DNA of 64,000 nt from Platycnemis pennipes (lineage: Eukaryota > Arthropoda > Insecta > Odonata > Platycnemididae): positions 109,513,271 to 109,577,270 of the forward strand of contig OW121851.1 in NCBI GenBank assembly GCA_933228895.1, written 5' to 3'. Positions within the stretch are counted from its first letter, which is position 1. Each line of letters opens with the position of its first letter. Positions 10,405 through 22,158 of this stretch are shown here, piece by piece. The notes below the pieces were generated by a model. That model did not search any database. It was not told the DNA's origin and saw only the letters and a program-made list of their open reading frames with translations. The position numbers and the translations under genes are program-made.

Positions 10405-11850
10405 CGGTCAACAATCCTAGGATTGGTTTGATGCAGCCCTCCATTCGATTCTTCTATCGACCAACCTCTTCATATTGACGTATCTCCTCTCTTTTACATC
10501 CTTCACAACTTGCTCCAAGTATCTCGTACAAGGCCTTTTCCATTCTTCCCGTTCACTTTTCCCTCGACGATTGTATTCATCAGGCCATCGTGTCTTAAGA
10601 TGTGGCATATTAAGTTGCCCCGTATTCTTTTTAATGTTTTCAGTAGACATCTCTTCTCTCCCACTCTTCTTAAGACTTCTTTGTTTGTCACTCGATCGAT
10701 CATTTTTATCTTCATCATTCTTCGGTAGCACCACATTTCAAATGCTCCCAGCCTTGATTCCTCCGCTCCTGCTATTGTCCATGCTTTGCTGCCATATAGT
10801 ATAATGCTCCAGATGTATGTTCTAATGAAATATTTCCTCACTTCCACGCTTGTATTTCCAGCTGTAAGCAGAATCTTCTTCTGGTAAAATGCCCTTTTCG
10901 CTTGGACAATTCTACTGGCAATTTCTCTTTTACTTCGTCCATCGCTAGTAACTCGGCTTTCCAGGTAACAGAACTCTTCCACCTACTCGATTTTTTGTTT
11001 TCCTAGTTTAACATTGGTCCTGGATTCCTGTCTTCTTCTACATACCAATACCTTACCTTTCTTTTTATTGATCTTCAGATGATACTTGTCATTGTTCTTT
11101 CCATATTTCCTAGTGTATTCTTTAAATCTCCTGCTATTTCTGCCATGACTGCTATGTCATCGGCAAATCGTAGCATGCTGCTTTTTTCCCCGTGGATATT
11201 CACTCCCGGAGACTTTTCTTTGAATTCTTGGATGGCTTTCTCGATAGAGACATTGAATAATACGGGAAACAGTGCACAGCCTTGCCTCACTCCTTTCTTT
11301 ATGCTTGCTTCTGTACTGCTGGGTCCTGATTTGATTATGGCCACCTGGTTTTTATACAAGGTGTGGATAACTCTTCGGGCATTGTATGACACTCCAATTT
11401 CTTTCACATTCTTTAGCATCATGTTCCAATCCACGTTGTCAAATGCCTTCTCCAAATCTACGAATTAACAAACGTCGGTATATTCTTCTCTATAAGTAGC
11501 CTGAGGGCCAAAATCGCTTCTCTTGTGCCCCTGTTTCTTCTGAACCCGAATTGGTCCTCATCCAGGAACTCCTCAGCTTTTCGTTCTATTCTTCTATAGA
11601 TGATTCTCGTCAATATCTTCGAGGCATGTGTCATCAGGCTTATTTTACTAAAATATTCACAGTTCTCAGCCCTCTTCTTTTTGGCAATAGGGAAGATGAT
11701 GTTTTTCTCAAAGTCCGTGGGTATCTCTCCTGTAGAGTACGTGTCGCAGATGGTTTTGTAGAGCTGAGTAAATGTCTTCGCATTTTCCATAATCCTTTTT
11801 ATAAATACTAGCTTCACATCTGCTTGACCTGATATTTCCCGGATGTTTGA
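10405..11850 (-). pseudogene. RTE/BovB-like LINE, RT domain, broken
   Basis: Reads from about 11850 down to 10405 as a 5'-truncated RTE. Segments in order: DEDQFGFRRNRGTREAILAL, EKAFDNVDW, KKGVRQGCALFPVLFNV, MLRFADDIAVMAE (catalytic A-DD kept), FCYLESRVT, LYGSKAWT, LRHDGLM, RRIEWRAASNQ. The pieces fall in different frames with stops between them (near 11456-11461, 11075, 10983 and 10550), so it is non-functional. It belongs to the same lineage as 6788-7813 and 35230-36996. Confidence 0.9.
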
Positions 11851-12591
11851 CCCACGATGGAGCTAAGGTTAAAGTATGACGTTAGAATATCTCCAATAAC
11901 AATATTTATAGGTGCGTCATCGCTGGACTGGTTAGGATTCTTGAAGAAGAAATGATTACGACTATAAAACCAGCTTGGCCCCAGCTTGGTCACTAAATTG
12001 GTTTAGGAAAACCAGGAATGGCCACAGTAGAAAATTCACGAATATAATACCAAATAAAAACAGTGTATTGGGTGTATTAAGTTAATTCTGATATTAGAAA
12101 GAGCTTTAAGCAATATTAATAAAATATTAAATAAGAGGCATTTTAACAACCGATACGCCGAACTCAACATAATGTTAGCTACCGCTTCTACCGAACCGGC
12201 CTACTCCCTACACTTGGGAAGCTGATTTTGCTCTTTAGGGTTCAAATTTGGTCATTTGCATCACTTTGGATATATGGGTAATTGGGAAGAGGAATAATTT
12301 TCATTGGGAAAGGTGGGAGAGATGAGAAAAACAGTCTTCGGCATTGCCTAAGCTTTCAATGAAATGGGATCCACGGCTTTAAATCACATTCAATGGACGC
12401 TGTACTGAACATGAAGTGCTCTCCAGCTTATGGCATTCATGTAGGGACCGAATTTCCCCTTACAAATCTGTGACTGTCGTCATCGAACCCGAACCCTAGG
12501 AATGGGATTATATGGCTCTAGCCGCCAGACAAACTTGATCCCTATTCGGTATACGGAGGATGTATGTCCGATGTTAACCATGTTGCCAGCG
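11851..12591. other. No gene recognised
   Basis: No domain, SINE box or terminal repeat identified. Confidence 0.4.
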
Positions 12592-14510
12592 AATGCCTAT
12601 CCTCCAGTGTGGAAAGCTGTGGTATCCAATTCTTTCCGAAAGCATCAGAAGTCAGAAACAATTATGACCCTGGTTATATTGAAATGGTGGTACCTAGATA
12701 ATATTCTTAGGGCTATTTTCGGAAGAGGTTCATTAGCATTAGGGATGGGTCGGTTCCACTTTTTTTCGGTTCCGGTTCCGGTTCGGTTCTTAACTTCGGT
12801 TCTCGGTTCCGATTCTCGGTTCCGGTTATTAATTTACCACTTACTTTGCATTGCTCAATGGTAAGATAAAGTAATCAATAATCATTTACAGAGACTGAAT
12901 TAGAATAATTCGCGACTTTGAAGCATCTAAGTACACTATTTCACCAGGTTTTAATGTGAAGCCTCCACTTGCGGAGTGTGAGTAGGTTTCAAACTGGTTT
13001 TCGCGCCAATTATTTCGGTACCGATTATTTTTGGCCTCGGTTCCGGTTCTAAGCTCAAGAACCGGTGGAACCGAGAACCGAAGAACCGAACCGACCCATC
13101 CCTAATTAGCATGTACAAATATAAGATGCTATCACGAGCAACGGCAAATCAGAAGAGTCTGGATATGTTGAAAAACAGGAAACATCAATATTCTAATCGG
13201 TCATTAAAACCTTAGAAATAATATCCTCCAGAAAGGGAAAATTTCCAAACCTCGTTGTCTTTGAATATCACACATGTGAGAAAACAAGATAACTATCGAC
13301 GAAGGCCGTGGCCTCACAGTTTTCACGGGATTCTTTTTTTTGCCTGCGTAAAAAAAACGGACTGTGGAAACTCCGTTGAGAACTTTTTCATAGCTTTTCT
13401 GTTAATCCTGTTTCCAAATTTAAAGTAAAAAAAAATTAACATGCACATCGTCAATGTTTTCCCAATCAAGTACTACTACCGCGGGGAGATAGGCTGAATC
13501 ATCTAAGACATGGCGAGAAGATTACATCCCGACGGGGTTCCACAAAAAATCTGATTCAATAAACGTCACGCTACCTTTGCGCAACGTCCCGCTATAAATT
13601 CTGGATGGTTTTGGCTTGGATCATCAATGATCGCGAGGAGGTGTTGTTGGCAGCAATTTTTACTTGGGTCTGGACAAAATCGTCAAACATGCACATCACA
13701 CATCAAACCCCAGTGAAGGTGAGTGAAAGGCGTAATTTTTCGGCAAATATCTCACTCTCAACGTTAATATCGTGTAGCCTACAGAATCGCACTGAGCCAT
13801 AAAAATGCTTTCAATAGTTACTCGAAATAGTTCCACAAATGCGGCGGAATCGTCCACTTACTCCCCTTTGATTGTGGATAAAAGATTCTGATTGTGAATC
13901 ATACTTTATTTTACGATGATAAATCAACAATTTATTAAACGCTGTTTGAATGACTTGTACCGAGTTACCCTAATGCTCCATACAGATCAATTTTTACTGT
14001 CCTGGTAATAGGTACTTTTCATGTTCCTCTTATTTATTAACCGTGTACATTTATGCATAAATAAATCATTCTTCATAATGCTGCTTTTGGCTAATAAATA
14101 ATGCCTATCCTCCAGTGTGAAAAGCTGTGGTATCCAATTCTTTCCGAAAGCATCAGAAGTCAGAAACAATTATGACCCTGGTTATATTGAAATGGTGGTA
14201 CCTAGATAATATTCTTAGGGCTATTTTCGGAAGAGGTTCATTAGCATTAGGGATGGGTCGGTTCCACTTTTTTTCGGTTCCGGTTCCGGTTCGGTTCTTA
14301 ACTTCGGTTCTCGGTTCCGATTCTCGGTTCCGGTTATTAATTTACAATTTATTAAACGCTGTTTGAATGACTTGTACCGAGTTACCCTAATGCTCCATAC
14401 AGATCAATTTTTACTGTCCTGGTAATAGGTACTTTTCATGTTCCTCTTATTTATTAACCGTGTACATTTATGCATAAATAAATCATTCTTCATAATGCTG
14501 CTTTTGGCTA
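12592..14510. repeat. Tandem duplication with an internal deletion
   Basis: Block A (12592-12837) recurs at 14100-14345 with one mismatch seen (GTGTGG versus GTGTGA). Block B (13927-14093) recurs at 14344-14510. The order is A, middle, B, A', B'. This fits a tandem copy of 12592-14093, joined through about six filler bases, in which the second copy lost the middle 1.1 kb. The A'-B' junction shares AC. The second copy keeps only the left part of the hAT MITE. Near-identity means a recent event or an assembly error. Confidence 0.85.
12740..13104. mobile_element. hAT-type MITE with CGGTTCC subterminal arrays
   Basis: Inverted ends TAGGGATGGGTCGGTTC and GAACCGACCCATCCCTA bound 365 bp, with perfect 8-bp target duplications ATTAGCAT at 12732-12739 and 13105-13112. 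Both are hallmarks of hAT transposons. Inside each end lie runs of CGGTTC / GAACCG words. The TAGGGATGGG end is identical to that of the full hAT at 56953, so the same transposase class could recognise both. No coding capacity. Confidence 0.92.
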
Positions 14511-15769
14511 TAATAATCGTCTTCAAGTAACTAAGCCGCGAATCATTTACGAGGCACGTACAAGGCTTATTCATCCAGAGCCTTAAACTTGGATCCCATG
14601 GCATTGGTCAAGGTTTTGAAAGTAAATGACGAAAGTCGACGCAAAGTGTGTTGATACATTTAGTGAAACGAAAAAAAACATTTTTCATACGAAGTATTTC
14701 TATTTTATTTAGGATCTTTATGGCGTACGGGATATATTTATTTAGTCATACTATATTCATATACTTTATTTATTGTTTAGGAAATTCAATTTTCAGGTTT
14801 TTATCACTGCCTTGGAAATTTCGCACCGTTTCACTCGTTGTTTAATTTAATCCATATTCTCAGCATTCAAACCTCAGCTAAATATTAAGATAAATACGGC
14901 AAACATATCCTAAGCTGTATGTGCAAAATGAGACGCAAGACGAGGATTGCAAGGATGACATTTAAATCGCACTTCACACCTTATCTGGCAGTAACCTCAG
15001 AAGGGGTAGTTTTTGGCTGGAGAGCATGAAGTACATGCCGATATAGTAAACTCGACAAACCGTTGGTTCTACTGCCATCTAGTGCAGTGCATTAAAGACG
15101 GGTAAAGTAAAATATAAAGTAGATAACAGGAGAGCCAAGGAAAATAGGGCCCTGAAAATATGGAACAATAAAATTGAGGAGAATCACATAATTCAGCCAC
15201 TCGGAGGTTCGAAAAGCAATAATTATGGCTGCGTGACAGAGATTAGAATCCACTTAACGGACCATGGCATATCGCTCCGGTAACAAAGTGCTATAGAGAT
15301 GGAACTTTGTTTGTGTGGGACCCAAATACTTTGAGAGCATTTGGAATCCATATGCTCAATATTTATCTCAGGAGTTAAATGCGTTACAAAAGAAAATAGT
15401 GCGCATCGTAAATGAATCTCCCATAGGTCAAGTGTCACTAGGCTTCTGAAACGATTCTACGTCTAATAATCCGATAATTGAAAAATTCCAGCCAAAGTCA
15501 AGTCACTGCATTTCAAATATATTATTAGTATATACTTTTAGTAGGCAACTGTGGTTGTATTTTAACCATAAGATACATTCCTTATGCTCCAACTTGAAGA
15601 TGAAGGAGAAAGAATAATGGATTATTCCTATGAGTATTCACACGAGCGGGCGAAGTAATTAGTTTAATAAAATATGCGAGGATATTATTTTTTGTATTTT
15701 TAAACAAAACATATCCCTATAAAAATTATTTGGGAAAGATTTTAAAGGGACGAAATTCGCAAATATGAA
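14511..15769. other. No gene recognised
   Basis: AT-rich; only short frames. No element end could be placed. Confidence 0.4.
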
Positions 15770-15830
15770 GAGTTTAGCCGATGGAAGAATTGATTGGAGA
15801 GCTGTGTCAAACCATTCTAAGGATTGAAAA
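15770..15830 (+). mobile_element. RTE LINE 3' scrap
   Basis: Translates as MKSLADGRIDWRAVSNHS, the diverged C-terminal end of the RTE proteins in this window. The rest of the element is gone. Confidence 0.65.
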
Positions 15831-16469
15831 TGTCCGAGGACAGGAATATGAGAACGACAATTGAAGTAGGGCCGAAAAACTGGTTTCGGAGATATAATTT
15901 CCCTACTTTAGTTGGCATTCTGATATTCCTGCCTTCGGATATTTTCACTCAAGCCCATTAGTAGCTCACTAAAGTTCATCTTATCTCAGAATTGTTGACT
16001 GATGATGATGAAGCAAACATCCTGGAACTCTCGGATGAATTCAAATGTGTTCTTTATTTTAAGGAAAATATTTTACAAAGGCCCAATGAAAACTAACTTT
16101 TTTGGATAGTTTTGTCTGCCGTTTTTATTAGCTTTACGTTTGAGGGCTGGCAACGGAATAAAATAGTCGGTAGTCTTCTGGAGTCGAAGCTACAGTGTTG
16201 GTTCAACAATATGCTTTCACTGAAAGAAAAACTTCGACCAATAAAATAAAAAATCGACCAGACGATGATGTCGCCTTGGCAAAGAAATCGGTCGTAAAAG
16301 GGTAAATGTTGTGGGAAAATGAAATGTTTTTTTCTATCTCAGTGAGCATAGATTTTGTGAATTATTTCTTCGTTCTCGTTCCCAAAATTACGGCTAAGGA
16401 CACATACAGTTTTAAAATAAGTATAAGTAAAATTTGATGCCTAACCCACCCCTATGTTGCAAAGGAAGG

Positions 16470-16800
16470 AATAAGGCAATCGGGTTGATGTGGTGGATAA
16501 ATTCCTTCCCATCCAGAGGTCTCGGGTTCGGATTCTGACAGTGGTAGAGACTTTTCATTTAAGTACCGGTATCTTCTGGGGAGTTTTGGGGAGGGCAGTT
16601 CGAGTACAGTCATCCGTCCGTCGGATAGGACGTTGAAACCATCGACCCCTTGCTGCCTTTCTTTAAGAACAGCATAACGCTGACGCCGGGTTTCTCTCTG
16701 CCCTTTCTCTTTTATCAGATAAATGCCTGCTTCCATCCAATCTCCCACCTATCCTAGATGACCTCATGCATATGACCTCAGCTGGTGGTCGCTTTTCCGT
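16470..16800 (+). repeat. tRNA-SINE, CCGTCCGTCGGA family
   Basis: Degraded tRNA-like head (GTTGATGTGGTGGATAAATT with a B box GGGTTCGGATTC) followed by the shared body: CATCCGTCCGTCGGATAGGA at 16610-16629 and CGGGTTTCTCTCTGCCC later. It ends about 140 bases before the chitin-binding gene's exon. Confidence 0.7.
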
Positions 16801-16938
16801 TGCATCTATCTTCAACAAGATTTTTTCACGTTAATTGAACTAAGTTCATGGCTGTGATTCTCTCAGTGAGCAGATATATGTATTAATATCGTTGTTATTG
16901 TCATAATGAGCTTTATTTTTCAAATTCGTCTCTTATAG

Positions 16939-17177
16939 TTACAGCTGGTCATCTTCATCTTCCTTCTACTCGGCTTCGAAGACAACGCATCGGCTAAATT
17001 TCCTCAGGTTCGATGTCGGAAGCCCGGAAAACAATGCCACGGATGCAAAGAGGTTTACAACTGCATCGAAATGGGTGGATTGCTGATCGCGGACAAGAGA
17101 GTGCAAGTATGCCAGGGAGCTCAAGTTTGCGACGCATCGAAAGAAACGGCAGCATGTCATCCAAACGCTATTTGCAG
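16939..17177 (+). CDS. Secreted chitin-binding protein, signal-peptide exon
   Basis: This exon opens after an acceptor (TCTTATAG at 16931-16938) with a hydrophobic run LQLVIFIFLLLGF and a likely cleavage after NASA, so it carries most of a signal peptide. A cysteine-rich segment follows (CHGCKEVYNC, CQGAQVC, CHPNAIC) and fits the start of a peritrophin-like extracellular protein. The tag just before TTA is an in-frame stop, so the start codon must lie in an earlier exon that I could not place. The exon ends TGCAG before GTGAGA at 17178; its last two bases AG join G of the next exon to give Arg. Intron phase and reading frame match the exon at 22159 exactly. Confidence 0.85.
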
Positions 17178-19514
17178 GTGAGACGGTCATACTTCATCAT
17201 CATTTATGTGCTTATAAATATTGTTGTCTCATGTGTCCACTGACTGGCTGACTGACTGCGAATATTTTGGTGACCACAGCTACGTTCTTCAGAAGAGAGG
17301 GAAGGAACTAATTGGGAAAAGGAAGGACGGAAGAATGAGGAGGGAGAGAAAATGAGATTTCCATTGAGTCACGTTTAAGCCCGGAGATTTGAGTGCGTTG
17401 AGGAGCCAAATACGAGAAAGTTCTAGGGTATGATGTTTAAGGAATGAATTTGTGGGAAGGAGAAAGAAAAGAGTAGACACCTTGAATAAACGTCCTCCCG
17501 ATCGCTGCAATATTTCTTTCCATTTGCACCACCAACTTCTCTGCCACCCTCAACCATACTTCAGGAGCTTCCCTCTATCCTTTCGGAGAGCTCAACCACA
17601 GCAGAGATATTTCCTGATTGGCCAACGCTCACACAACCAACCAACCTTAGGATCATTTTTAAACATTTCTAATCCTCTTATACCTTCAAAGGCCCTCCCA
17701 CTCCCTGCAAACGTGCGAGGTGTAAAAGATATCCCATTTTTACTTTTATCTGTACTTTTATGTCTATCCTACAGCGTCGTTTACCACCTTCAATGTTATT
17801 TCTGTTTCGCTTTTATATTGCCCACACCCCTTAAACATCAAAATTAATAATCACAGTTCTTCCTGTAACACACCTTCTTCACACTTCTCTCCCTCTCTCT
17901 TCCCAATACATGCTTCTTCGTATAATTCTTCTTTTTAAATTGCTTCAAAGTATTTATTTTTTGCTTTCTCCCTCCCATAGATTCGCCCCTAAACCTTGAG
18001 CTAGCCATTTAGCCATATTTAGCCATAACCCTAGAGCCCTCTTGTGTTTGACTCCTCAACGCGTCATATTAGCATATTAATTAATCCAGATGTATTTCAG
18101 CAAAATACGGAGATATTTATGATTTATCCCGTGCAGTCGGTTTAAAACGTCTCCGATATCCTCCGATTGTAGTCTAGTTCTCTATCATTCCAAATGGAAT
18201 CTCTTCTAAGCCTCTGGCTCGCATTTCCCTATCTACCCGCTCTTCCCAGATATTCCCTAATCTTTCTTATCGTCTTTCGTCTTGAGAGGCCAAATTAGAA
18301 ATCTTGGTCATATTCTGCACTTAGCCATCTAAACTGTATTGTCATTAAGTCATTTTTTTTTATCAAGGCTGATTCCCATAAACTGGCGTATCTTTTCTTT
18401 GGTGCCTCTTTCAATTTTGGATTGTGCACGCAGCCTACCTCCATAAGTCCACTTCCGTGTCTCTAAGTGTATTTACTGTTCGTTCCTTCAATTGCCATCC
18501 GTAGGTAATTACTCTGTATGAAATCAATTTCTTTGCCTTACATATTTGTTGGGCCATAAAATACTAAATAGTCATGTTACACCCAGTAATTTTCACTCTT
18601 ACATTAGATAAGTCTTAGAAGAGTCAATAATAATGAATCTACGCTGTTTTTTTCCTCGTTTTCTAAAACAAGGTTCAGACCCTACCAACCAAATATCATA
18701 CATTGTGTTTCTGGCATATTTCCCTCTATTTCACAGAAATACACTTTGCTACATTCTGCCCTTATATTGCACGATTACTCCAAATTCCAACAAGTCAACT
18801 CGCAGAATGTTGATTTTATGTTTACTTTAATCCCCCAATTCTTATTTACACTATTGGCTTTCGAGTCAAATATTTTTGGATCATCATAGCTCTATCTGAC
18901 TTATCTGGAAAGCTTAGAGAGTGCACTTGTCTGGAGGTATTGTCTCATATATCTGCATTTACATTTCCGGTCGAGTTCGGTCCGGTCCGCTTCAAGTTTT
19001 TTCTAAGTTCATGCTTTTAAATTGCTCATGATATACAGCACCTTTACCTCAGGTCTTCCTGGTGTTCGAAATTTTGATATCCGGTAGCGAATTTCAAACT
19101 GTGCTTTGCCCATTCTTCATTACATCTGGTTATAAAATCCAAGCATTAGTTTCATCCAGCCCAGTATTCGGTTCTTATATTGAGTATCATTGTATTGGCA
19201 CAAATCTCCACTTCTACAATGTATCATCGTACAGCATAATTTCTGCAGATATCCTGCCTTAATTAATGAAATAGTGTCGCGAATCATGGGATAATAGGAT
19301 ATTATCTTCGTTTTTTATGGTATCGATCTTACGTTTATTACCCCCGGAGTACGTATTTAGAACCGTTCGACTTTGAAATGACGTTAAGTATTTTTTCTCA
19401 TTAATTATAAAGTAAAAATTTTCAATAGCTTGAAAACGCTAAGTAGGTGATGCTCTCCGTGAAAGCTTATCAACAAGTATCTGAGCTTCATTGATTAAAT
19501 TAAGTTATTATCAT
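17178..19514. other. Intron sequence, no recognised element
   Basis: First half of the ~5 kb intron of the chitin-binding gene. It is T- and C-rich in places (17500-18000) and otherwise unassigned. I saw no clear transposon ends. Confidence 0.45.
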
Positions 19515-20062
19515 TTCATCATCATCATGGGTCAACAAACCTAGGATTGGTTTGACGCAGCTCTCCACTCTATTCTTCTATCGGCCAACCTCATCATACT
19601 GTCGAAATTCTTCTCTTTTACATCCTTCACAACCTGTTCCATGTATCTCATACGATGCCTGCCTTTTCCAATCTTCCCGTACACTTTTCCCTCGATGATT
19701 GTCTTCATCAGGCCATCTTGTCACAAGAAGTGGCCGATTACGTGGTCCCGTCCTCTTCTTAGGGTATTCGGAAGACTTCTCTTTTCTCCCACTCTTCTTA
19801 GGACTTCCTCGTTACTTTCTCGGTCGATCCATTTTATCTCCATCATTCTTCGGTAGCACCACATTTCAAATGCTTTCAGACTTGACTGTCCATGCTTCGC
19901 TGCCATCTAGTAAAATGCTTCAGATGTATGTTCTTATGAAATGTTTCCTCTCTTCCACGCTTGTATTTGCATCTGTAAGTAGAATCTTTTGGTAAAATGC
20001 CCTTTTCGTCTGGGTAATTCTAGTGACAATTTCTCTTTTACTTCGTCCATCGCTGGTTTATT
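19515..20062 (-). mobile_element. RTE LINE 3' fragment in intron
   Basis: The minus strand from 20062 to 19515 carries the RTE C-terminal region in pieces (FEMWCYRRMMEIKWIDRESN, NEEVLRRVGEKRSL and the SNQS-type end) and finishes at an ATC/GAT microsatellite at 19516-19528. It has internal small deletions and is antisense to the host gene. Confidence 0.8.
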
Positions 20063-20267
20063 ATGACTTACTTTTTTATATGATTAAAAAATATTTATTC
20101 AGTTTATTCTTTTATAAACAGGTATTTTTAACTACGCGTGGAATGAACTGTTCTGCTGTGCGAAACTCGGCTGTTTCACGAGGAACAGCTGTGCTACTCG
20201 GTAGCTGGGGACTCTACAAGCAGGAAGTGTAGGAGTTTAGAGGGAGGAAAATATCCAAGGGGGCCGG

Positions 20268-20580
20268 GTTGGTGTAGTGGTTAGAATACTGGCCTCTCAC
20301 CAGTAGGGCCCGGGTTCGTATTGCGGCCGCGTAAGATATTTTTCATTTGTAAACGGGTGCCTACTTGAGTCTTTTATGGAGAACATTACAGTTTACGATT
20401 CGATTACAGTACTCCGTCCGTCGGAAGGGACGTTAAGATGTAATCACCTTATGGCTTTCTTGCTAACAGCAGGTAAATGCCGACGTCGGGTTTCTTTCTA
20501 TCCATCATCCCTTCTTTCCCGTCCATTCCGGTCCTTGTATCTTTCCTCCCGGTCTTAAGCGCCTAATAGTGCGGAAGCAC
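20268..20580 (+). repeat. tRNA-SINE, CCGTCCGTCGGA family
   Basis: The best-preserved head of this family: GGTTGGTGTAGTGGTTAGAA (A box) and CCCGGGTTCGTATTG (B box), then the body with CTCCGTCCGTCGGAAGGGAC at 20412-20431 and CGTCGGGTTTCTTTCTATCC. Lies in the chitin-binding gene's intron in sense orientation. Confidence 0.75.
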
Positions 20581-21139
20581 AGATGATGTAGGAACTAAGA
20601 TAACGACTATTGGGTTCAGCGATGTTCAGTGATGGAGACGATCTTTGATTTTTATTGGATCTCGAATTTTCTCGGATGATTATTAATACCTAAAATTTCT
20701 CAAGAGCTTATGTGCTCTGAAATACAATTGTAAGTTCAGGCGATTGATATTTCCTACACCTCGCAATGTACCTACACTATGCGCCGGCTACGTCAGAAAC
20801 AAGGTTGCCTTAGTCCTTCCATTTCTAGGCTTTTTCAACCAAACTTTAAAACAAAACTTCCTTTTCTCTGGAATATCTCGATCCAAATTACTCACGTACA
20901 ATGAATACATTCGTAATGGGGCACGAATCGCAGTTGGTGAATTCTATTATCTTTGGCGAAGGAAACTATTCTATTAAAATTATAGTTCTTCCTCGCACAC
21001 TTGAGGATAGGGAACTATCCACCAGACATTCTCTCTCTTCTTCTTAGAAGAAGTAATAATACCCAGCTGTGAATGAATGTGTCCTCTCACAGATGAAGTG
21101 TATTTTCACCCGTTTTCCTAATAGACCGTATTTTGGTGC

Positions 21140-21420
21140 CATTTAATGCCACGCTGCAACCTGGAATTAGCTCTGGCCTTTTGTTCATGCCACTGCACCA
21201 CGATCTTATCTTTACTGCTTTCCTACATGTAGACGTTTCTTTCTTCAAAGCGATTAACATTCGGACTTTGATGCTGCTACATCCCTTCCTCCAGCATAGT
21301 ACCCAGATAGCCGAATTGCTCCAACTTCCCTATCTTCTGATATCCCAGTTTTAAATTTTAATCTTATTCTTTTCGTCCAGGAACATTGTACAATTTCGTT
21401 TTATATATTACTTCTTCGTT
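21140..21420 (-). mobile_element. Possible LINE RT scrap
   Basis: One minus-strand frame reads KLEQFGYLGTMLEE, resembling the YLGS block downstream of RTE catalytic motifs. Nothing else confirms it. Confidence 0.3.
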
Positions 21421-21439
21421 AGGGAGAAGGGTGTATCAC

Positions 21440-22130
21440 CTTATGTTATACACATCCACGGAATGAATCTTATCAGATTGATTAATGATTTTCTTCATGA
21501 TCGTGTGCAAAGGGTTGTTTTGGACGGTGTTACCTCACCGGCAATTAAAGTCACTTCGGGTGTCCCACAAGGTAGTGTGATAGGTCCACTCCTATTCCTT
21601 TTGTACATAAATGATATCCATAAGGTGGTAAAAAGTAAGCTTCGTCTATTTGCCGATGACGCAGTAGTGTACAGGGAAATTCTATGCCCTAATGATAAAG
21701 AATATTTAAATATTGACCTACAAGCAATTGAAACTTGGTGTGATACATGGCAGTTATAATTAAACTTTAAAAAATGTCTTCTAATGAATTTTTGGAAAAA
21801 GAATAGCTCTCCTCCTAGCACTACAAAATAAGTAATAATGAATTAACAAACGTGGAATCCATTAAATATCTTGGAATGAGACTGGCACATGATCTTTCCG
21901 GGGATAAACACATACGTGAAATAATGGGTCAAGCGAATCGTAAACTGGGATTCGTTAAAAGAGTACTGGGTAAATGTGACGATCATGTACGAAAAATCAG
22001 CTACTTTTCCCTTGTAAGACCTCATTTGGAATATGCTGCCAGTATATGGGATCCCTACGAAATCGGTCTAAATAACGAACTTGAACGTGTGCAGCGAAGA
22101 TCGGCAAGATATGTAAAGGGACGTTCGTTA
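21440..22130 (+). pseudogene. CR1/Jockey-like LINE, RT fragment next to an exon
   Basis: Encodes a non-LTR reverse transcriptase from its middle onward: SGVPQGSVIGPLLFLLYIND, LRLFADDAVVYRE (catalytic A-DD), then after a stop at about 21757 and a frameshift, ESIKYLGMRLAHDLSGDKHI and ISYFSLVRPHLEYAASIWDP, ending RRSARYVKGR. Its 5' half and its 3' untranslated region are missing. It ends about 30 bases before the acceptor of the exon at 22159, in sense orientation. Same family as 3785-4442. Confidence 0.85.
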
Positions 22131-22158
22131 ATCCACACCTTCGCTCGTTAATCCACAG

